Part shown: positions 51,970-61,401 of the stretch, one piece after another
How positions within the stretch are numbered: position 1 is the first letter of the stretch
Layout: every line of letters starts with the position of its first letter
Assembly: GCF_017254915.1 (NCBI RefSeq)
Contig: NZ_JAFKCT010000001.1
Span: forward strand, 620,001-684,000
Direction: 5' to 3'
Source of the DNA: Algoriphagus oliviformis
GTDB taxonomy: Bacteria > Bacteroidota > Bacteroidia > Cytophagales > Cyclobacteriaceae
DNA: 64,000 nt
Translations under genes and position numbers: made by a program
The notes under the pieces: model-generated
The model's database searches: none
The model's input: only the letters and a program-made list of their open reading frames with translations
What the model was told of the DNA's origin: nothing

Positions 51970-53120
51970 TCCACGATAAGACGCGGAATCTGGGACGGCA
52001 GACGGGTGAGCATCTCGTAGTTGATCAGGTCGGAAGTCTCCGCAAAGGACCCCACGGTGATCTCGTTGTCGCCTTGGTTGCCGATGAGGATCACCTCGTC
52101 GCCCTGCTTGGGATCAGCAAGGTGGCTGACGTCGACCGCGATCGCATTCATATTGACGATGCCGACCACGGGGCAGAACGCTCCGGAGATCAACACTTTG
52201 CCGATATTGCTCAGGTTGCGCCCATAGCCATGGGAGTAGCCAACTGGAATGATAGCCAGGCTCATCTCCTCCGGAGCCTCGAAGCCCTTGCCATAGCCGA
52301 CGAAGTCGCCTTGCCCGATTTTTTTGAAACTCATGATCTGGGTTTTCCAGGTGAGGAGGCGGCGCAAGGGGTTGGGGTTGTCTGGCGAAAGCCTGGACTT
52401 CATCATCTGAAAGGTCTCCCGGGTGGGCCAAAAGCCATAGCCCGCGATCCCGATTCGCACCAGGTCGAGTTGGGTTTCGGGAAAAAGCAGTGTTGCGGCA
52501 GAGCAGGCGGCATGACTTCGCTCGAAGGTCAGTCCATTTTCCCTGAAAAAGTCCGCAAAATCCCCGAAGCGCAGGATCTGCTGCCGGATTCTGGGATGGT
52601 TTTGTGCGCTTTCCGCGCCGGCAAAATGGGTGCAAAGACCTTTCAGCTCCAAAAATGGGGCATTTTTGCGCAGCAGCTCCAGCACGCGCTGCCTTTCCTC
52701 CCAGTCAAAGCCCGTGCGGTGAAAGCCTGTCTCCACCTCGATGTGGATTTGTGCTTGGATTCCGACTGCTTTCGCCGCCTGGATGGCAGCCTCCAGCCGC
52801 TCCAGGTCAAAGACATAAAACTGGATGCCCAGTCGGATCAGGTCGGGGATTTCCTCGAGATGAAGCATGCCCATGATCATGACTTCGGCCTTTCCAGAGC
52901 TGCTGGCCAATACTTCGCGGGCTTCGTCAGAGCTGAAGGTGCTGAAGTGGTTGACGCCGGATTTTTCGGCTATAGGAACCAGCTGGGCGATGCCGTGGCC
53001 GTAGGCGTTGCCCTTGACGACGGCGGAGATCGTCGGCTTTGGGCCGATCAGGCTGCGGATGAAGGTGATGTTTTGGCGATAGGCGGCTGCGCTGATCTCC
53101 AGACGGGAGGTGTGGTGCAT
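51966..53120 (-). CDS. Alanine-racemase-like PLP enzyme, second copy
   Basis: 384 residues from ATG 53120 (MHHTSRLEISAAAYRQN). PLP lysine in SAVVKGNAYGHG, HIEVETGFHRTGF, catalytic Tyr in FVGYGKGF and Arg in PVGYSHGYGRNL are present. The motif CMD at the substrate site of standard Alr is NMN here (IVNMNAIAVDVS), a double change that may alter substrate choice. As MurF-Alr elsewhere in the window already supplies D-Ala, this copy may serve a different D-amino acid. Confidence 0.88.
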   Translation of the reverse strand: MHHTSRLEISAAAYRQNITFIRSLIGPKPTISAVVKGNAYGHGIAQLVPIAEKSGVNHFSTFSSDEAREVLASSSGKAEVMIMGMLHLEEIPDLIRLGIQFYVFDLERLEAAIQAAKAVGIQAQIHIEVETGFHRTGFDWEERQRVLELLRKNAPFLELKGLCTHFAGAESAQNHPRIRQQILRFGDFADFFRENGLTFERSHAACSAATLLFPETQLDLVRIGIAGYGFWPTRETFQMMKSRLSPDNPNPLRRLLTWKTQIMSFKKIGQGDFVGYGKGFEAPEEMSLAIIPVGYSHGYGRNLSNIGKVLISGAFCPVVGIVNMNAIAVDVSHLADPKQGDEVILIGNQGDNEITVGSFAETSDLINYEMLTRLPSQIPRLIVD

Positions 53121-53196
53121 GGAATCGGATAGGGTCAAAACGCAAAATTTAAAGCCTGGCGGACTCTTTTCCCAGTTCTTGCCTATTTTTAATACG

Positions 53197-53778
53197 ATGA
53201 ATGCCAACGAACAAAAATCCCGTTGCCCCTGGTGTCTGGGCTTTCCGGAGTATGTGACCTATCATGACACCGAGTGGGGAGTTCCGGTCTTTGACGACCG
53301 TGTCCATTTTGAATTTTTGGTGCTGGAGAGCGCCCAAGCCGGGCTGAGCTGGGCGACGATCCTGAAGAAGCGGGAAGGCTACCGCAAGGCGTTTGCAGAC
53401 TTTGACTACCAAGTCGTCGCGGAGTTTCCCGAGAGCTACGTGGACGAGCTGATGCAGGATCCCGGGATCATCCGCAACAAGCTGAAGATCCGCGCTGCGA
53501 TCAACAATGCCCGACGTTTCATGGAAGTGCAGCAGGAGTTTGGCTCCTTTTCCAACTACATCTGGGGATTTGTCGGGGGAAAGCCCATCCAAAACAGCCT
53601 CGAATCCACCAAGGATGCAAAAGCTACCACGCCGGAGTCAGACCTGCTGGCCAAAGACCTCAAGAAGCGCGGCTTTAAGTTCCTAGGCAGTACGACTATC
53701 TACGCCCACATGCAGGCGACCGGATTGGTGAATGATCACCTGGTGGATTGCTTCAGGTACGAGGAAGTGAAGTCCTAG
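53197..53778 (+). CDS. tag: DNA-3-methyladenine glycosylase I
   Basis: 193 residues from ATG 53197 (MNANEQKSRCPWCLGF). Typical Tag signatures are CPWC, TYHDTEWGVPV, ESAQAGLSWATIL, KFLGSTTIYAHMQATGLVNDHLVDC. The zinc-binding Cys and His residues at both ends are intact. It removes 3-methyladenine from DNA in base-excision repair. The gene is divergent from the racemase and its stop overlaps nhaD's stop by 4 bp. Confidence 0.95.
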   Translation: MNANEQKSRCPWCLGFPEYVTYHDTEWGVPVFDDRVHFEFLVLESAQAGLSWATILKKREGYRKAFADFDYQVVAEFPESYVDELMQDPGIIRNKLKIRAAINNARRFMEVQQEFGSFSNYIWGFVGGKPIQNSLESTKDAKATTPESDLLAKDLKKRGFKFLGSTTIYAHMQATGLVNDHLVDCFRYEEVKS

Positions 53779-55289
53779 ACGAAGGCGATAAAGACCAGCC
53801 ACACCAGGAATAGGATAGGCAGCAGGATCGGGATCGTGAATCGGATGATGTAGCCGAAGAAGGAAGGCATCTTGATCCCACTTTGCTCGGCGATGGATTT
53901 CACCATGAAGTTGGGGCCATTGCCGATGTAGGTCATGGCACCAAAGAACACGGAGGCAATCGAGATCGCCAGCAGCTGGAAAGTGGTGTCGCTGTCGTTC
54001 ATCGTGTTGGCTGCAAACTCCCTTACCTGGGCGATGTTGCCGATGTCCGATCCCTCGGAGGCCATGGCGGCAGCGAGGAAGTTGAGATAGGTCGGCGCAT
54101 TGTCCAAGACGGCCGAGAGCGTGCCCGTACCCCAATAGAGGGTGTTTGGGGTGATGAGCGCGGCACCTTCAGGCGATTTGGCAAAGTTGCCCACCAGCTC
54201 CAATGCCGGCATCATGGTGCCAAAGATTCCCACGAAAATGAACGCCACTTCCCGGATCGGTTCAAAGTTGAACTCGTTGCCCTTGAGGGCTCTTTGGTCG
54301 GCAAATCTGTACGAAAAGAAGGCTACCGAGAGCATGATGATTTCCCTCAAGAAGGAGAATTTTTGCCCATCATAGACGATCGCAGGCACGCCGTCGATCA
54401 CGTTGGGATCCAGGAAAACGGCGCAGATGACGATGAGAAGCCAGCCGAAGTTTTTGGCACCGATCAGCGTAAACTTGTTGGTGTAGGTGATTTCCTCCGC
54501 ATATTCATCCTCGTTTGCCTTGCCAAACTTGCGGTCTACGAGGTAGAAGATCCCTGCAAGCAGAGCCAAAGCCATGGCCCAAGCTGGCCAGTTATGCTCG
54601 ATGGTCCAGAAGAACGGCACGCCTTTCAGGAAACCCAAAAACAAAGGCGGGTCACCGATTGGAGTCAAAGACCCTCCCACGTTGCTCACCATCAGGATGA
54701 AGAACACAATGTGGTAAGGCTGGATATTGCCTTTGTTGAGTCGGATAAAGGGACGGATCAAGAGCATGGAAGCCCCTGTGGTACCGATCAGGTTGGACAC
54801 TACCGCGCCGATCAGCAGCAGGGACACGTTGGCCAAAGGCGTGGCCTTCTTGTCAATCTCTATCAGGATGCCGCCAGAGGCCACAAAGAGCGAGGCCAGG
54901 AGTGCGATAAACTGGATGTACTCCGCCAGTGCGTGGACGGGAGCGTGGACATTGTCGAGGACAAACAGGTAGTAGAGCACTACCACTATCGAAAAGCCGA
55001 TGGCGACCTTGGGGTAGTTGTGGTGCCAAAAGTGCTCGTAAAAGAGCGGACCTGTGGCTATCATCAGCAGCAGCGTGACAAAGGGAATGACCAGCCAAGT
55101 AGGCGCGGAATGATGGGCTTCGGCGCTTCCATGGTCTCCGGCAGCGTCCATTTCGGCATGGGAAGCGTCCGCCTGGGCCAGCAATTCCGCAGTATTTTCT
55201 ACCGAAAAGGCATAGGAATCCGCTGGTTCAAGAAGGCCAAAAAACAATATTCCGAAAAGTATGGATAAACTTATAAGATATTTCTTCAT
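53775..55289 (-). CDS. nhaD: NhaD-type Na+/H+ antiporter
   Basis: 504 residues. An N-terminal signal-like segment (1-25) is followed by an acidic, His-rich stretch (AEMDAAGDHGSAEAHHS) and about twelve hydrophobic helices. The CitM/NhaD signatures NVGGSLTPIGDPPLFLGFL, IGTTGASMLLIRP and LDNAPTYLNFLAA are present. It exports Na+ for H+ in salt and alkali tolerance. It follows the glutamate dehydrogenase gene by 180 bp; the gap 55290-55469 holds nothing clear. Confidence 0.9.
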   Translation of the reverse strand: MKKYLISLSILFGILFFGLLEPADSYAFSVENTAELLAQADASHAEMDAAGDHGSAEAHHSAPTWLVIPFVTLLLMIATGPLFYEHFWHHNYPKVAIGFSIVVVLYYLFVLDNVHAPVHALAEYIQFIALLASLFVASGGILIEIDKKATPLANVSLLLIGAVVSNLIGTTGASMLLIRPFIRLNKGNIQPYHIVFFILMVSNVGGSLTPIGDPPLFLGFLKGVPFFWTIEHNWPAWAMALALLAGIFYLVDRKFGKANEDEYAEEITYTNKFTLIGAKNFGWLLIVICAVFLDPNVIDGVPAIVYDGQKFSFLREIIMLSVAFFSYRFADQRALKGNEFNFEPIREVAFIFVGIFGTMMPALELVGNFAKSPEGAALITPNTLYWGTGTLSAVLDNAPTYLNFLAAAMASEGSDIGNIAQVREFAANTMNDSDTTFQLLAISIASVFFGAMTYIGNGPNFMVKSIAEQSGIKMPSFFGYIIRFTIPILLPILFLVWLVFIAFV

Positions 55290-55469
55290 TTGGTCGATTT
55301 GATGGTATTGGGCTTACTTTTCGGAAGTTTGGGCAAATTATTGTCGGCTTTTTTTCGGATTAGCCCGTCGCTAAACTACTGATTTTGATGGAAACTGTCC
55401 AACTACTAAAAGGGCCGGAACAGGATTTCATCAAAAATTAACTCTGGGTCCGAATCTTCCTGTGCGGTT

Positions 55470-56696
55470 TTACACGAGTTGTGTCAATGCTATTTTAAAG
55501 GAGATTTGGGCCAGTTTGGTTTTTCCGGGATTTTCGGAAAATGTCTTCTGCAAGGCTGTCTGTATGGTGCGGGATACATCCGCGAAAATCGCCTGGTCGG
55601 TGACTTCGGCGTTCTCGCTCATCAGGTAGGCAAATACGCGTGCCATGCCGCAATTGGCGATGAAATCCGGGATCACGGCGATTTTTTCGTCAGCCCATAG
55701 TCCCGTCGGCCCAAAGAAGATCTCCGGATCGGCAAAGGGCACATTGGCTCCGCAGGAGATGACCTCCAGCCCAGCGTTGACCATACGGGATACCTGGTTT
55801 TGGGTGACCAGCCTGGAGGCGGCGGCGGGGATGAAGATCTCATGGGGCATATCCCAGATCTTTGCGTCGACCTCGTCAAAGGGAATGAGCTCGCCGGAGA
55901 CCAGCTTGTTGCCGGTACGCTTGAGGAAAAGCTCGCGGATCTCGTCCAGGCCAAAGCCCTCCTCCTTGATCAGCCCACCCTCACGGTCGATGATTCCGAC
56001 GACTTTCACCCCGGACACTGCCAAGAAGCAGGCCGCAGCGGCGCCGACGTTTCCCCAGCCTTGGATGATGGCCCGCTTGGAGCTGATGTCCCCTCCCCAG
56101 ATGGCATAGTAGTGCGCCACGGCTTCGGCCACGCCGTAGCCGGTGATCATGTCGGCGACGGTGTATTTCTTTGGTCCGTTTGGTGTGAAATGCGGATCCT
56201 CCAGCACCTTGGAGACGCCCTGGCGGAGCTGTCCTAGTTTTCGGATTTTTTGGGGTTCGTTGGCGTGGAAGTGCCCATTGACGATGCCTTCCTGCGGGTG
56301 CCAAAGCCCGTACGCTTCCGTGATGGGAATGACCTCGTGGATTTCGTCTACATTGAGGTCGCCTCCGGTGCCGTAGTAGTTTTTCAGCAGGGGCATGACA
56401 GCCTTGTACCAGCGCTCCAGCACTCCATGCTTTCTGGGGTCAGCGGGGTCAAAGTTGATTCCGGACTTGGCGCCGCCGATAGCCGGGCCGGACACGGTAA
56501 ACTTCACCTCCATGGTTTTGGCGAGGGATTCGACCTCCCGCTTGTCCAGGCCTTTGCGCATCCGGGTCCCCCCGCCTGCCGCTCCGCCCCGGAGGGAATT
56601 GATCACTACCCAGCCTTTGGCTTCGGTCTCGGAGTCACTCCACTCAAAGACGATCTCCGGCTTTTTATTCTCAAATTTTTGAAGCAGATCCTGCAT
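55470..56696 (-). CDS. Glu/Leu/Phe/Val dehydrogenase (glutamate dehydrogenase family)
   Basis: About 408 residues from ATG 56696; a TTG at 56720 would add eight residues. GDH features: AGGGTRMRKGLDKREVE, the catalytic-Lys region GPAIGGAKSGINFDP, GTGGDLNVDE, the NAD Rossmann motif GWGNVGAAAACFL, and ISCGANVPF. It interconverts glutamate and 2-oxoglutarate, or a branched-chain amino acid and its 2-keto acid. Upstream is anmK on the same strand. Confidence 0.92.
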   Translation of the reverse strand: MQDLLQKFENKKPEIVFEWSDSETEAKGWVVINSLRGGAAGGGTRMRKGLDKREVESLAKTMEVKFTVSGPAIGGAKSGINFDPADPRKHGVLERWYKAVMPLLKNYYGTGGDLNVDEIHEVIPITEAYGLWHPQEGIVNGHFHANEPQKIRKLGQLRQGVSKVLEDPHFTPNGPKKYTVADMITGYGVAEAVAHYYAIWGGDISSKRAIIQGWGNVGAAAACFLAVSGVKVVGIIDREGGLIKEEGFGLDEIRELFLKRTGNKLVSGELIPFDEVDAKIWDMPHEIFIPAAASRLVTQNQVSRMVNAGLEVISCGANVPFADPEIFFGPTGLWADEKIAVIPDFIANCGMARVFAYLMSENAEVTDQAIFADVSRTIQTALQKTFSENPGKTKLAQISFKIALTQLV

Positions 56697-56767
56697 TTCC
56701 TTGGGTTTATATTCGCCCAAAAATAGAAAAATTACCGATCCGCCAACAAGGGACTTGGTATGGCCGG

Positions 56768-57841
56768 TCAGCCGTAGATCGTGCCCCCGCTGCTGTCCAT
56801 CGAGGCACCGGTGACCGAGGCCAGACAGTTCGCTTCGCCACGGAGGCGCAAGACTCCCAAAAATGCGAATATCAACGCCTCTTTGAATTCGACCAGTTGG
56901 GGGTGGGCGTCAAACTGCTTCCATCGCTTGCCCAGATGGTGATCGAGACGCTCGATGAAAAAGGCATGATACGCCCCACCGCCCGTGATCAGGACCAGGG
57001 GGGATTCCTTGTCGGAATGGGAGCGGACCACCGATGCGATCTGGAAGGCATAATGCTCCACCAGTGTACGCATGGCATCCGCCGGACTCAATCCAAAGCG
57101 TCCGATGAGCGGGAGAAAGTCGGCTCCCATTTCCTCCCTGCCTAGGGACTTGGCCGACTTGGCCGCATAGAAAGGCAGCCGGTTTAGCTCCTCAAAAAGA
57201 GTCAGGCTGATCTCGCCTGTCCGGGCGGTTTTCCCTTCCGAATCGTAGGCCTTGCCGAGTTTGTTCGCTTCGGCATTCAGCAGCAGGTTAAAAGGACAGC
57301 AATCGAAGGCGAGGCGCTGGCCTTCCCGTTCCATGGAGATATTGGCGATTCCCCCGAGGTTCAGACAAAAGTCCACTTGGGGAAACAGCAGCTTGTCCCC
57401 GATGGGCACCAAGGGAGCTCCTTGGCCGCCGAGCTGCACGTCGAGCATGCGGAAATCGTTGATCACCCGCTCTCCGGAGGCTTGGTGGAGTGCCCAGCCG
57501 TTGCCGATCTGGAGGGTCAGGCCTATTCCCGGCTGGTGAAAGACCGTGTGGCCGTGGGAGGCGACCGCCAGGGGCTTGACCTGAAACTCTCTGCAGAAGT
57601 CCAGCACCTGCTCACCCATCCATCGCCCAAAGTCCACGTCCAGCTGCGCCAGCTCCAGGCCTGTGAGGGAGTGGGCACGGGACAGGTTTTTGCCCAAGTC
57701 CCCTGGAAAGGGACAGGTTCTGGCCTGCTCGATCTCAAAGCTCCAGGACTGCTGCCGCTCAAAATGGACGTAGGCGAGATCCAGTCCGTCGCCCGAGGTG
57801 CCGGACATCAGACCTATCAAACTGTATTTTTCCAGGCTCAT
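56768..57841 (-). CDS. anmK: Anhydro-N-acetylmuramic acid kinase
   Basis: 357 residues. GLMSGTSGDGLDLAYV at the N-terminus is the family signature, followed by SHGHTVFHQPGIGLTLQIGNG and a C-terminal LVLITGGGAYHAF. It phosphorylates and hydrolyses anhMurNAc during peptidoglycan recycling. It is divergent from coaX. TATCTTTG on the minus strand (57873-57880) is a possible -7 box. Confidence 0.93.
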   Translation of the reverse strand: MSLEKYSLIGLMSGTSGDGLDLAYVHFERQQSWSFEIEQARTCPFPGDLGKNLSRAHSLTGLELAQLDVDFGRWMGEQVLDFCREFQVKPLAVASHGHTVFHQPGIGLTLQIGNGWALHQASGERVINDFRMLDVQLGGQGAPLVPIGDKLLFPQVDFCLNLGGIANISMEREGQRLAFDCCPFNLLLNAEANKLGKAYDSEGKTARTGEISLTLFEELNRLPFYAAKSAKSLGREEMGADFLPLIGRFGLSPADAMRTLVEHYAFQIASVVRSHSDKESPLVLITGGGAYHAFFIERLDHHLGKRWKQFDAHPQLVEFKEALIFAFLGVLRLRGEANCLASVTGASMDSSGGTIYG

Positions 57842-57872
57842 GGGTTAAAGATTGTTAAGTAGGGTCTCAGTC

Positions 57873-57880
57873 CAAAGATA
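57873..57880 (-). promoter_or_regulatory. Candidate -7 box for anmK
   Basis: TATCTTTG on the minus strand is an exact TAnnTTTG match about 30 bases upstream of the anmK ATG. No convincing -33 TTTG lies 17-21 bases further up, so the call is tentative. Confidence 0.35.
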
Positions 57881-57932
57881 ATTTTAGTGGTTGAAAAGTC
57901 CATTTTTTAATAATGTCTAATTTGCCGGAGCA

Positions 57933-58649
57933 ATGAGGAATCTGGTCATAGACATCGGCAACACCCGGGTCAAGTCGGCGCTTTTCGAAGGCGACCGCCT
58001 GCTGGGCGACCACAGTTTTGGGGAGCTGGAGGAAGCGCTGTCCTTTTGGGGCAGCATGGCCTTTGACTCCTGTCTGGTCAGCTCGGTGAAGTATGGCGAA
58101 GAGGAGCTGGGGGCAAGGATCGCCTTTCCTTTCCATTTCCTCAGCGCCCATTCCCCCCTGCCTCTTGTCAACGGCTACGCGACACCACGTACCCTGGGCC
58201 TGGACCGCATGGCCGCGGCGGTGGGTGCCTGGCACCTTGCGGGCAGGCAATCGGTGCTGGCCATCGATATGGGCAGTTGCATTACCTTTGAGTTTGTGGA
58301 CGAGCTGGCGGTATATCGGGGCGGGGCGATCAGTCCCGGACTGAAGATGCGGGCGAGCGCCATGCATTCCTTTACTGCGAGGCTTCCCCTGGTGGACCTG
58401 GGCCAAAAACCCGATCAGCCCCTCGGGAACTCCACGGTCACCTGCATGCAGGCTGGCATCTGGTACGGAGTGGAATTTGAATTGGTCGGCCAAATCGAAT
58501 CCTACCGTCTTAAAAATCCCGAAATAAAGGTTTATATCTGCGGCGGTGATTCTCAATCTTTTGAATCATTGGCAAAAGACCACATATTTGTAGTCCCAAA
58601 TTTGGTCCTGCACGGACTGAATTGTATTCTAAACCACAATGTCGAGTAA
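57933..58649 (+). CDS. coaX: Type III pantothenate kinase
   Basis: 238 residues. Signatures DIGNTRVKSALFEGD, GLDRMAAAVGAWHL, and DMGSCITFEFVD, with GGAISPGLKMR, identify CoaX. It makes 4'-phosphopantothenate for coenzyme A and needs a monovalent cation. Its last 11 bases overlap the next gene. It heads the envelope operon seen in many Bacteroidota. Confidence 0.95.
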   Translation: MRNLVIDIGNTRVKSALFEGDRLLGDHSFGELEEALSFWGSMAFDSCLVSSVKYGEEELGARIAFPFHFLSAHSPLPLVNGYATPRTLGLDRMAAAVGAWHLAGRQSVLAIDMGSCITFEFVDELAVYRGGAISPGLKMRASAMHSFTARLPLVDLGQKPDQPLGNSTVTCMQAGIWYGVEFELVGQIESYRLKNPEIKVYICGGDSQSFESLAKDHIFVVPNLVLHGLNCILNHNVE

Positions 58650-59922
58650 AAACTGGTTGAAATCGATGGGTGTCCTATGCACCCTTTTATTTATCACAAA
58701 GGTAGGAGCGCAGACCAGCTCCTCCACCTACAGTGCCTTGGGCATCGGGGAATTCAACTACTCCGGCCTCACCCAAAACCAAGGCATGGGCGGCATGGGC
58801 ATCAGCTACGGTACCGGCTGGCAAGCCAACAACGTGAACCCCGCCATCACCACCAAGAACACTATCTTCAACTTTCAGGCTGCCCTGAACTACAAGAGCA
58901 TCAACGTGGACAACGGGACGGAAGCCTCCAAGGTGGACGGTGGAGGTCTCTCCTACATCGCCATCTCCCTGCCGATCAAGTCCGGCAAGTTCACCTCAGG
59001 CCTGGGACTGGGGCAGATCACCAGCGTCAACTATCGCCTGAGGGTCGAAAGCCAGGTGACCAACTCCGACTTCACCGCCAACAATTTTCTGCGTGGTGAC
59101 GGGGGGATCTCTGAGGCCTACGTCAACTTTGGCTACCTCCTGGCCAAAAACCTGAGCATAGGTTTTCACGGTTCTTACCTCTTTGGCTCCACCATCCGGT
59201 CTAACCAGCTGATCGTGACCAACGAAAACGGCGTGACCGTCGGCAGCCCATCGGAATACTACGAGCGACTGACCGTGTCCGACGTGGGATTCAAAGTGGG
59301 GGGACACTACCAGCTCAAGGTTTCTGAGAAGGGAAATCTGCATTTCGGTGCCATTTATCAGAAATTAGGGGACGTTAATGGAACTGGATTTGCAAAACTT
59401 GCCGCGATTGGCCAAGCTAGCGACCCGGATACGGACGGAGACCTGATCGCCAACGACGTGAAGGGAAGCATTTATATCCCCAATCGCTATGGATTCGGAG
59501 TGACGTATGAGAAAATGAATAAATTTGCGCTCGCTCTTGAAGGTCAGTTTCAGGATTTTGCGCAATACCAAAACTTCTTTGGCGAAGAGCTGGATCTCCA
59601 AGAAACCAAAAAAGTGGCTTTGGGATTTCAGATAGTGCCAAACTATCTGTCCTTTGACAATCTGCTGATGAGGGCGACCTACCGGGTGGGGCTGGAGTGG
59701 ATGCAGACACCCTACTACCTCAACCAGACCAACATCGACGACATCGGCCTTACGCTGGGTGCGTCGATTCCGGTCAACCAGCTGTCATTGGTCAACTTGG
59801 CCTTCAAAGCCGGTCGCCGCGGAACCTTGGACAACGGGCTCATTCGAGAAAACTATGTTAACTTTACCCTAGGCTTCTCCCTGAATGACAACAGCTGGTT
59901 CTACAAAAGAGTATTCGAATAA
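58639..59922 (+). CDS. Outer-membrane beta-barrel protein, unnamed
   Basis: 427 residues with a signal peptide ending KVGAQ, then many amphipathic strands (SALGIGEFNYSGLTQNQGMGGMGISYG; INQ/N-type strands; terminal FTLGFSLND). The N-terminal NQGMGGMG segment and barrel-like strands resemble FadL-type or PorP/PorV-like proteins of Bacteroidota, but I do not recognise a named family. It follows coaX with an overlap, in a conserved gene string. Confidence 0.75.
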   Translation: MSSKNWLKSMGVLCTLLFITKVGAQTSSSTYSALGIGEFNYSGLTQNQGMGGMGISYGTGWQANNVNPAITTKNTIFNFQAALNYKSINVDNGTEASKVDGGGLSYIAISLPIKSGKFTSGLGLGQITSVNYRLRVESQVTNSDFTANNFLRGDGGISEAYVNFGYLLAKNLSIGFHGSYLFGSTIRSNQLIVTNENGVTVGSPSEYYERLTVSDVGFKVGGHYQLKVSEKGNLHFGAIYQKLGDVNGTGFAKLAAIGQASDPDTDGDLIANDVKGSIYIPNRYGFGVTYEKMNKFALALEGQFQDFAQYQNFFGEELDLQETKKVALGFQIVPNYLSFDNLLMRATYRVGLEWMQTPYYLNQTNIDDIGLTLGASIPVNQLSLVNLAFKAGRRGTLDNGLIRENYVNFTLGFSLNDNSWFYKRVFE

Positions 59923-60012
59923 CAAAAATTAAGAAATCGCAGAAAAGCGAGGCCCAAATCTTGCATTGACAAAACTAGATCAAACCAAATATCGAAATAA
60001 ACCTTACTGAAT

Positions 60013-61314
60013 ATGAAAATCAAATCAACACTTCTGGGATTGGGGGCATTGCTACTTTCCGGGTTGGTTCAGGCGCAGGATGGCTGGAATTGGCCAGCTG
60101 ACCCTGCACAGGAAGCAAAGGCGAGAGAGCTCAACGCCGCCTACGTGGACTACATGAAGTCCGAGCAATTTGTGGAGGCTACCAAGCCTTTGAACTGGCT
60201 TTTGGTGAATACCCCCGAGCTTAACGAATCGATCTATATCAATGGCGTGACCGTCTATAAAGGTGCCGCGGATAAGACCACAGACGAAGCGAAAAAAGGA
60301 GTGTATCAGGATAGCGTGATGTCTGTCTATGTGAAGAGAGGTGAGCTATACGACAACGAAGCGAAATGGATCGAAAACAAGGCCTATTACGGATACCTGT
60401 TTTACAAGTCCGACAAGGACAAGATTCCTGGAGCCATCGAAGATTTCGAAAAAGCCATCGAGATGAACGGAAACATCAACCATCAGCTGGTGGGAGCTTA
60501 TTTCGACCTCATCTACAGAAACAACGCCTACAACAAAGCCTACACGGGTGAGCAGGTATTGGCGAAATACGAAATGGCAAATGGGCTTTTGAACAAATCA
60601 GAAGCAGAAGGTAAGGATGTCACTAGCTCAAGAAATCTCCTGGAGCAGGTTTTGGTCAACATGGAGCTGATCGATTGCGATTTCATCGAAAACACCATGG
60701 GGCCTAAGCTGGCGGCAGATCCGACCAACGAAGAATTGGCAAACCAGATCTTCAAGTATTCTGTACAGTACAAGTGCTTCTCTTCCAATTCCTTCCTGAG
60801 CGCATTGGAACTGATCGACTCCAAAAAGCCTACTTTCGCTACCTCCCAGGTGAGAGCGATGCGCTACATGGCTTCCGGGGACTTCGACAAAGCCCAGCCG
60901 GTGTTGGAGAAGGCCTTGACGCTTGCAGAAAACAACAAGCAAAAAGGTGAAATCCACATGGAACTGGCCAAGGTGCATGCTCAAGCTGGCAGAAAGTCCC
61001 AAGCTAGAACTTCTGCGAAAGAAGCTGCTGCTATGGACGCTGAGTTGACTGCATCTGCCTATGGCTTGATCGGCGACTTGTACATGTCTGCGTTCAACGA
61101 CTGCAAAAGCGGAGAGAGCCGAGCAAAAGATTACTCCATCTTTATCGCTGCCTATGGTGCATATCAGAAAGCGGGCGATTCCAAAGGAATGGGCAACGCG
61201 AGAGCGAGATTCCCATCCAAGGAAGAGCTTTTTACCGAAGGCCTTCAGGTGGGCTCCTCCATCAGCACAGGGTGCTGGGTTGGGGAGACTGTGACCCTGG
61301 CGACCAGAGACTAA
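60013..61314 (+). CDS. Secreted TPR-containing protein
   Basis: 433 residues with a signal peptide (MKIKSTLLGLGALLLSGLVQAQ). Alpha-helical repeats in residues 30-380 look like degenerate TPR units (AIEDFEKAIEMNGNINHQLVG; AQPVLEKALTLAENNKQKGEIH). It ends with a Cys-containing tail (GCWVGETVTLATRD). Probably a periplasmic scaffold; function unknown. Located between the barrel gene and lptC. A terminator at 61333 separates it from lptC. Confidence 0.8.
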   Translation: MKIKSTLLGLGALLLSGLVQAQDGWNWPADPAQEAKARELNAAYVDYMKSEQFVEATKPLNWLLVNTPELNESIYINGVTVYKGAADKTTDEAKKGVYQDSVMSVYVKRGELYDNEAKWIENKAYYGYLFYKSDKDKIPGAIEDFEKAIEMNGNINHQLVGAYFDLIYRNNAYNKAYTGEQVLAKYEMANGLLNKSEAEGKDVTSSRNLLEQVLVNMELIDCDFIENTMGPKLAADPTNEELANQIFKYSVQYKCFSSNSFLSALELIDSKKPTFATSQVRAMRYMASGDFDKAQPVLEKALTLAENNKQKGEIHMELAKVHAQAGRKSQARTSAKEAAAMDAELTASAYGLIGDLYMSAFNDCKSGESRAKDYSIFIAAYGAYQKAGDSKGMGNARARFPSKEELFTEGLQVGSSISTGCWVGETVTLATRD

Positions 61315-61332
61315 TTTGAGCCCCTATAGAAG

Positions 61333-61360
61333 AAAGGCAGTCGGTAAGGCTGCCTTTTTT
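61333..61360 (+). terminator. Terminator before lptC
   Basis: AAAGGCAG, nine-base loop, CTGCCTTT then TTT (stem 61333-61357). It starts 19 bases past the TPR gene stop. lptC begins 42 bases later, so it must have readthrough or its own promoter. Confidence 0.8.
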
Positions 61361-61401
61361 CGTTGGGCTGATTTAGGAGGATTCGCTTATCTTTGACCCC
61401 A

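Noticed and set aside
55290..55469. Small RNA or gene in the gap between glutamate dehydrogenase and nhaD
   Set aside because: No hairpin with T run, tRNA fold or coding bias seen; AT-rich with only imperfect -7 boxes.
59960..59990. TTGACA sigma-70-like -35 box before the TPR gene
   Set aside because: Bacteroidota use TTTG/TAnnTTTG promoters, and no matching -10 lies at the right distance.
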